Assembly: GCA_039583875.1 (NCBI GenBank)
Contig: CM077166.1
Span: forward strand, 80,598,564-80,662,563
DNA length: 64,000 bases
Source of the DNA: Platanthera guangdongensis
Lineage: Eukaryota > Streptophyta > Magnoliopsida > Asparagales > Orchidaceae
Reading direction: 5' to 3'
Within the stretch, counting starts at the first letter, position 1. Each line of letters opens with the position of its first letter. Positions 56,939 to 64,000 of this stretch are shown here, one piece after another. A program made the position numbers and the translations under genes. Under the pieces are notes generated by a model. It had not been told where the DNA came from. It ran no database searches and worked only from the letters and a program-made list of their open reading frames with translations.

Positions 56939-59445
56939 TAAGAAACTGCTAGAGAGGAATAAGGTGCTGGAGCCGATCTTCTTCTCGTGAAAAACTAACA
57001 CCGACCGAGAAGAAGAAGATGCCACCAGGAAGGGTGACAAGTTCCATGGCCGAAAATGCCAGAAATGATGTGAGCTTCCTACCCTCTTCCTTGGTGCTAG
57101 ATCTTTAGTTATTTCTAGGAGAGATATCGACTCAAAAGGGTCTTGATATGTGAGAAGAAGGTTTCTAGGAAGAAGGCCATGCTAGGACCTTTGTCCTAGG
57201 ATTTAGAGTCTTCTATCTTTCCCTCACTTCTAATGCAGATTGTTGATAGGTTTCGTGAATAAAAGAGGCCTTATAAGGGTATATAAGGGAGGAGAAATTC
57301 TGGACGTTATTTGAAAGTTTGGTTGAAGGAAGAAGACGAACTGATGTCGTTCGATCTGCTTTAAGATGCGCGCAGAAATCTATTTTTTGCGCGTAGCAGC
57401 CATCGAGGCCATTTTCAGTCACGATGTGGCCAGATCTGGGCTTTCGATTAAACATGAAAGTATCAGCCCTTGGGAATACCTATCCAACGAGAGGTTAAAC
57501 GCCTTCACCGGATTCCTATAGTCTCGGGAATCCCTGTTTGAAGTTGTTGTGCAGTAATTATTCCTGCACATATAATTCTTGTGTTTGTTTTGTATTGATT
57601 GAGAGATCATGGTATAGTAACGATAATGTTTGTGGAATTTAGACTATAAATAATTGGGGTGAAATATGTTAATGATACTTGTTGGATAGATCCTTGAAGA
57701 ACAAATGGAGTAGTAAGGTGCACTCAACCGAGGTGATTTGGTGGAGGTTAGAGAAAGATTTAAATATGTGAAATATTTAGAACGTACTTGACAGTGGTAA
57801 TGTGTTGAATAATGATGAGTTTGGCTTGAACATGCTGTATATAAATGGTAATGACTGTTATGAACAAATGGTCGTTGTCTCAGATGATGAATGTGTAAAA
57901 TAGCTTTACACTGATAATGAACCCATATGTACCTTGGGACAAGGGGTTCTGAAAGTGTGTAAGTGTGGGGGTTTTGACCACACTGTTTTGGAAATGCTGA
58001 GAAGAGGCATAAGTGGACGGTTGGTTTTGGATCTCGGTGTTCATTCCCGAGGCTCCTTCCGTGCCAGGTGGACAGTTGGGCATAGTCCACGTGCTTTTTC
58101 AGAGGCTCCTTCCATGCCACGATGATGTGAAATTGCATGCATTGTGAGTCGACGCGCGGTGTCGTAATACAGGGTTAAGGATGGTGAGGCAGGTCTGCGG
58201 GCTCGCCAGTCGTCACACCGTCTGGAGCTGACAGATAGACTTTGGGCGGTTAGGCTTGGTCCTCGGTGCTCATTCCTGGGGCTCCATCCGTGCCAAGTGG
58301 ATGGTTGGGCTTGGTAATCGTGCTATTTCCGAGGCTCCTTCCGGATCACAACATAGCCCAGTTCAGGACTTGGTTCTCGGTGCACATCTACCTGAGACTC
58401 CTACTGAGCCGTAGTACGTATGTCAGCTCCGCTGTTGTGGTCTTAGTGTTGAGGCATATGGAGGCCTACGCTTGGTAGTATGGATGCTCGCCTAGTAGTG
58501 GAGAAGCCAGCTCCACTATCATCGCCTGGCCACGACGGTTGATGCCTGAGAGGTTAGCTACCTGCTCGAAAAGTGGGAACTACAAGTCTGTAACGACATA
58601 GTAGTTACATGCGCATGATCATGGGTGAGTCATTGCATTGCATTCATGTCATTACATTGCATTGCATGCACAAGATCCTCATCGTATAGGTTTGTATGGG
58701 CACTCTTATATGATGAGTTACATAACTGTTGAGCCAATCCTGAACTTATAAATTTGTATGTGCATTCTTATAAGATAATTTACTTTCCTGTTGTAAATCT
58801 ATATACTTAGATGAATTGATATAGCTTGAGTAGAATTGCTAGAATAGAATGCTGATATTATTGTGTTACATTACTTCTATTGGTTCTCATGACATGTATA
58901 CTTAATCCACTTGCTTGTACTACTGCTTATATAAATAAATTGTACCCTTGTTCCTTTCTCCACCCGGTGTCATGTTGTCGCCGAGGGAGCAGATGTGTTA
59001 GCCACTTAGTCTTTTTGACTAATGGTTGCTACATCTTTCTTTTTAGGAGAAAACCACACAGACAGGAGAACAACAGGTTATACAGCAGGACAGCCAGGCC
59101 AGGATGACAGGGCCTGAAGGGACGATTCCTTTGATACCGTCATTGACCGATGTGAGTTGAGACACTCATGATGTAGCCCTTTGGTCAAGTTATACTCGTA
59201 CTCTGATATTTTAGAAGCTTGTTGTAGCTTCTTATTCTTGATGTACCTTTGGACTATTTTGCTTATGTGTGGATTGAATTCTATTTTATATTCTTGGTTG
59301 GGTTGGCATTGGATTATAGTGTTTATGGTAGGCAGAATAGGCGGCTTGTGGTGCAGACCAACACGTTGGTGCCACCGCAAGGCGGCTGTTCTGGGCTTAA
59401 GACTCCCCTCGGCCGTGTCTTGTGTTCCGGGAGGGGGGTCATACA
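56939..59445 (+). repeat. Truncated Gypsy-4 LTR in the duplicate
   Basis: It corresponds to the last 2.5 kb of the 36175-39402 LTR and lacks the first 716 bp, including the palindrome array. It keeps the CATTG repeats and stem-loops (58675-58785). Confidence 0.93.
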
Positions 59446-61425
59446 AAACAAGTCCTTATGAAGTAGATATAAATATTTAGAAGAAACATTTTCAGCAATA
59501 CCCTTAAAGGAAGCCCTTGCCTACTTACCCATTTGGCATATGTGACATTGACTCTCTTCAAGGCACTTAATGCTGGGAGCCTCACGTTCTATGTTGTGAT
59601 AAAATAACATATAGTTTTGAAATTAATATGTTCTAATCTCTTGTGTCATTGGTCACAGGGAGATGCACTATCTTTTGCTAAAAATCTCAATGATGTAGAA
59701 TTATCTAAATAAAGAAAATTCAAGAAGAAAATATTTCTACTCCGAGTGCCTGTTAAGACTGTCTCCAAATTGGTAGACGATTATATCAGACATTTGTGCT
59801 TATAGAACTCAACAATATAACCTTTATCACATAATTGACTTATGCTTATGAGATTATGTTGTAATACTTTAACATAAGCCACTTCTTTGAAGGAGACTAT
59901 ACCATTGGTTATCATACCGTAGCCTTGGGTGATTCCTCGGCTAGACCCTCCAAAGATAACTTTTGGACCATCTTCGACTGGTGTATATTTTGTAATAGGC
60001 TTTTAGTCTCGATCATGTGCTGAGAGCATCGACTATCCAAATACCAAATTGGAGTTTTGTTGCCCTTTGGACATACTTGCATTCATGAATCATTTTACCT
60101 TAGGAACCGAAACTGATTTGGGTTCTCGGTTCCTTGTTAGCTTAAAACCACTAGGAACATTAACATTTCAAGTGGTTGATCTCGCAATGTTAACTCGTGG
60201 GGTTTCATATTTTCAGGATAAAACCAACAGTCCACGACAAAGTGACCAATTTTGCCACATCACCAACAGTCAAACTTGCTGTACTATCTCTTTTTCTCAG
60301 GCTTTACCATTTGAACATGAGGTCTACTAGGGGCAACCGACTTGGAGGAAGATGCCTCATGAGTACTTCATACACATGAATTCTTTGTCTCCTTAGCCTT
60401 GTGAACAACAATTTTGGCTTTCAGAGATTTCTTGCCACTTGGTCCATGAACGTATGGACCATAACTGTTATGGGTGATTTCTTTATAAGGTGCCTTGAAC
60501 ACACTTTCTCCAAAATCCCTAGTGTGGGTCTAACCCTTGTTCCTTTTGACGGGCTCCACTTATGTTGGCCTGGCATAATGAGCATAGGATGATTCAAAGG
60601 CATACTTTTTAGTCGGCAAGACTACATTTTTGAAGGTGGTTTGACTTTTAACACCTAACCCATACCCTTAGCAACTTATTGTCCTACACCGATATGATTC
60701 TTTGATGTTGAGAATCCATCAGTAAGGGGAAGCAGAGACTTTGGCTTCGATAAGCTTTCTACCAGCTTCCTTTCGACCGCTAACTTCTCTTCCAGCTCAT
60801 TAAGGAATATCTCCTTCTGAGATAATAACTCAGTCGAGCCTTTATTTCCTCCTTCAGAGATTGGACTTCGTATCTGAGAGGAGTTAATTTTTCAATTTCC
60901 TCCCTCATATTTGATTCCACTTCCTTGAGGGAAGAAATCTCTTTTGATTGCACTTTGGCTGGTTTTTAGCATTTGTCAAAGGCCTTCAATAGAATTTGAT
61001 ATTGAGCCATTAAGTCAGAATCTTCCTCTTTAGAGGAGTAGCCTCCATGGCCATATGAGGCAAAATCTGGCTCAGAGAGAAGAGTGTGGGAGTTTAGCTT
61101 CTCGTTGTACTTAGATTCTCCTTCATTCTCATCGGTGTATGCCATTAGCCCAAAATAGGATTCTTCATCAGAACGTGGCTCACTTGAGTCATTATCGCTG
61201 AGGGTTTCTTGGCTTCTTCACATTGAAGCTCTTTTCCACTTTCTTCTTGCTTCAGAAGGATTTCTTTTCTTCCTTCCTTCCTTCCCTCTTTCTTCATGTA
61301 GGGGCAGTCAGCAATCATGTGCCCTGGATTATTCAAACAGTAACATACAACATCAAAGGAAATAAGTTTATTCGGTTTCGACTTGTACTTGTCATTGTAG
61401 ATTTTCTTTGACCGATAACCATCCC
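59446..61425 (-). pseudogene. gag-pol: Copia-2 gag-protease piece in the duplicate
   Basis: Collinear with 39403-41379. The protease again reads DSR, so that change predates the duplication. The gag zinc knuckle lacks the stop seen in the other copy but has the Cys spacing disturbed (about 61340-61300). A TTCC repeat next to it encodes a Gly-Arg-Lys-Glu tandem (61265-61295), longer than in the first copy. Confidence 0.85.
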
Positions 61426-64000
61426 TATAACACCCCTGAAATTTAGATAATTATTTTGATGTCCTTAGTGTCGTATTAATGATGTAAGGGCATTCCATTG
61501 ACGTGTAGTAAACGATGCGCCATCATTAGTGTGAGATTTTGTTCCATGGGGCCTCGGTGGATTTTGAAAGGGTTGTTTCTGCTTTAACTTTGGAGAATTT
61601 TAACCCAAGTTTGGTTTATCCGATCCTAATTTCGACCACACCGATGGATTCGTACCACTGATATTTAGTCTTGGGGCAAATTTCATCAAGATCCGAGGTG
61701 ATTTGGTCATTCTCGTTGTTTGAGTTTTTCTTGATATTTTATTAATAATATTTAATTATAAATATATCTATATATATGTACTTAATAAAAACCTATTCAT
61801 CGTCCTCCCCAATTCGAATGACTGAAGAGTGACGAGGCCTCGCGAAACTTTCCGGTCGCCGCCCATCGGAGCACAGGTGCACGAAACCTTCGATGGAGCA
61901 TAAATCCGGAAAGCTCTCTCCAAGATCTTCTCGTGTACGGTACGATTTTCCCATTTCGTGAATTTTTAACGTTAGGGTTTTTGACCTTAACCCTCGTTTT
62001 ACCCCGAAAGGGTTCAGAGATCGCGGGTGAAGAGTTCTTGCGGCCGATCCATGAAGTAGAGCGCTGGAGAGGGTATTTTTCAGGAGATTTTGAGGCAAGT
62101 GATGATTCCTCCCCTCTTGCTTGTTCTTTTGTTCTCGTTGTATCTTTCCTTGCTTCATATAATGCACGAATAAGGTAGGGTTAGTGTTCGTCAAATCGGA
62201 GCAGTGTACGAGTCAGTCCAAGTTTTTTTTGTCGGTTGGATTCGTCGAGTGTTCATGAGAGGCTGAGTCTTTTTCGTCGAGTATTCTCGACGATTTCGTT
62301 GATTATCCTGGGATTTTAGTTGTATTCATCTAGTCTAATTCCTCGACTATATCAAAGGGACCAAGTACAATTCATCGAGTATATCCATCGAGCCAAGTCT
62401 TTTTTGCTGAATAGACCGTGAATTCGTTATTGTCTTTCGACGAATTTCCGTGGACTTGGTCTTCTTCGTCTAGTCTGACCTTCATCATCAAGTCAATTCG
62501 TTGAATATTATCGCCGAATCAGTGACGAATTAGAAGTTTTCTGACGACTGACCTTCCTATTCGTTGAGCTTAGCTGGGAGGTCAAGTCGAATTTGTCGAG
62601 TATCGTTGCAAGGTCAAGTCGAATTCGTCGAGTATCGGTGTGAGGTCAAGTCGAATTCATCGAGTATAGAGGTGAGGTAGATTCAAATTTGTTGGATAAG
62701 CAGTGATTCGTTGAAAATTATCGACGAATGAACTCCGATTCGTCGAGTATACCTTGGGACATATTTTTGTTTTTTTCTTCCTTTTGCTTCATTGTGGAAA
62801 TCTGATGTAGTGTTTTGGGTTTTCTTTCGTTATCAGTACTTTTGGAAGTTTAATTATGGTCTTTGGTTGACAGTGGATAAAGGACCACCACCTTAGTGCT
62901 TGTTTGTGAATCATTACGCCTAGTGGGCGTTTCTTCTTTTCTCTTCTTATGGATTGTTTGGTTGTGTTGGACGTTGTGGCCACCACTACATTGCCTTTTG
63001 AGATTGTTTGGTCTAATTGTTTGTGTTGGACAAGTGGCCACAGCATTTATACCGAGTTTCTTTTACCGGTGTTAATGATTTACACGTTTAATTGATCAGA
63101 CTTTTCTTATATATAGACATATGTTTATAAGCATACTCTTGCATATGTTATTGAAGAATAGCTCTTTGTCGTACTTGGTGCCACTTTACATAATTAATCT
63201 CTTGAATTCTTCATTGCTTAATGTGTTTTGATTTAGGTGATGTAGTTTGACAACTCATCTGTTTGTGTTGGTAACTCTCTTAACGAGTCTAACTATTTGT
63301 TTTATCTTTATTGCCATTTGTATATTTCTTTTGCTGAGACATTCTTTTCTTTTGGATACCTCAGCCTCTTAGCAGTTGCTGTCTAAGCTGCTATAGTCGG
63401 CGGTCTCAGGCATTTTGTAGTAGTGGTAGTGGTTCTTCCCTCACCTTTGTCAGGTAGTTTTGTAGTCCACATTTTTTGTTCAGACATACACTTTGTTCTG
63501 TGTGTTCGTGTTAGGTTGTTGATGCCCATAGTGAATTATTTTAGATGTTATAATATTTGCTAGATGCTATGCTATTTTATTGCTAGTTTGCTTCACCAAC
63601 ATGCTCTCTTAGATGGTTTTATTTTAGGATTGCATATTAGTTATTTTCAAACTATAAAAAGACAAATACTTTTATCTCGTACTTATAGCATCTCTTTAAA
63701 TCAAATGCTACTCTACTTTAACGAATGTAAAAACTCTTTTAGTACTTATATTAAATCTAGAGGTGTGCATGTCATGAATAGTCTTATTGGATCTTCATAC
63801 TCATATATTATAATTAATTAAATAAACCAAGTATTTTCCACTGCGTATTTGTATATTTTCACCTGTGTACTAGTTGAACCATTGAGTCGAGCGACACGAC
63901 CATTAAAACTTAAAATCAAACTATATCTTCATCATAACAAACTTGAGAATTTAATGAAAAGTGTTAGGAGTAGGTTCTAGCCTGAGTGCCTGCAGTTGTC
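61426..64000 (+). repeat. Gypsy-6 LTR in the duplicate (partial)
   Basis: It begins TATAACACCCC and follows 41380-43968, including the TTCGTCGAGTAT array (62230-62750). It leaves the window about 80 bp before the LTR end. Confidence 0.9.

Larger units (their letters stand above)
56939..64000 (+). repeat. Direct duplicate of 36891-43968
   Basis: Collinear copy of about 7.1 kb, 20,048 bp downstream at its start. It holds the Gypsy-4 LTR end (to 59445), target duplication AAACA (59446-59450), the Copia-2 gag-protease piece and the start of the Gypsy-6 LTR (61426 on), and runs off the window. Sampled stretches differ by about 3-4%, mostly transitions. Because element-to-element joints are shared, it is a segmental duplication and not independent insertion. 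The left breakpoint shares GCT with the parent site. Confidence 0.95.

Overview
The window is nuclear DNA of a flowering plant. It consists almost entirely of nested, decayed LTR retrotransposons, and I find no host protein gene, rRNA, tRNA gene or CRISPR array. The plant assignment rests on Sirevirus-type Copia elements with an extra envelope-like gene, Tekay-like chromoviruses, an Athila/Tat-type primer-binding site matching tRNA-Asp, and primer-binding sites matching plant initiator tRNA-Met. The species cannot be named from the sequence. The names Copia-1 to Athila-7 are local labels.

Layout. 1-1148: GC-rich array of palindromic units with a TATAAATA box facing left. 1149-11479 (+): Copia-1, a Sirevirus lacking its 5' LTR (gag, PR, INT, RT-RNase H, envelope-like gene, 3' LTR). 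11480-14557, 27380-28232 and 39403-41379 (-): three pieces of one old element, Copia-2, split by insertions. 14558-27379 (-): Copia-3, a complete Sirevirus with two 1.9-kb LTRs inside Copia-2. 28233-39402 (+): Gypsy-4, a Tekay-like chromovirus with 3.2-kb LTRs and a perfect 5-bp target duplication (AAACA), inside the integrase of Copia-2. 41380-44893 and 53531-54275 (+): Gypsy-6, with LTR, leader and gag. 44894-53530 (-): Gypsy-5, the youngest and best preserved element, inside Gypsy-6 gag with target duplication ATTTG. 54276-56938 (+): Athila-7, with LTR, PBS and leader. 56939-64000: a direct-orientation duplicate of 36891-43968, carrying part of a Gypsy-4 LTR, its target duplication, Copia-2 gag and most of the Gypsy-6 LTR.

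Order of events by nesting and LTR divergence: Copia-2 first; then Gypsy-4, Gypsy-6 and Copia-3 into it; then Gypsy-5 and Athila-7 into Gypsy-6. The segmental duplication came after Gypsy-4 and Gypsy-6 had inserted. Nearly all reading frames carry nonsense codons of the C-to-T / G-to-A type, as expected from methylated, silenced DNA.

Three signals stand out. (1) The gag-protease junction of Gypsy-4 holds a 95-nt GT-AG segment whose removal joins gag to pol in frame, and Gypsy-5 has a strong splice donor at the same glycine codon. (2) Unrelated elements carry arrays of short GC-rich palindromes, several sitting just upstream of a TATA box. (3) In the Sireviruses this palindrome-TATA arrangement occurs both in the LTR and just upstream of the envelope-like gene, suggesting that this gene has its own promoter.
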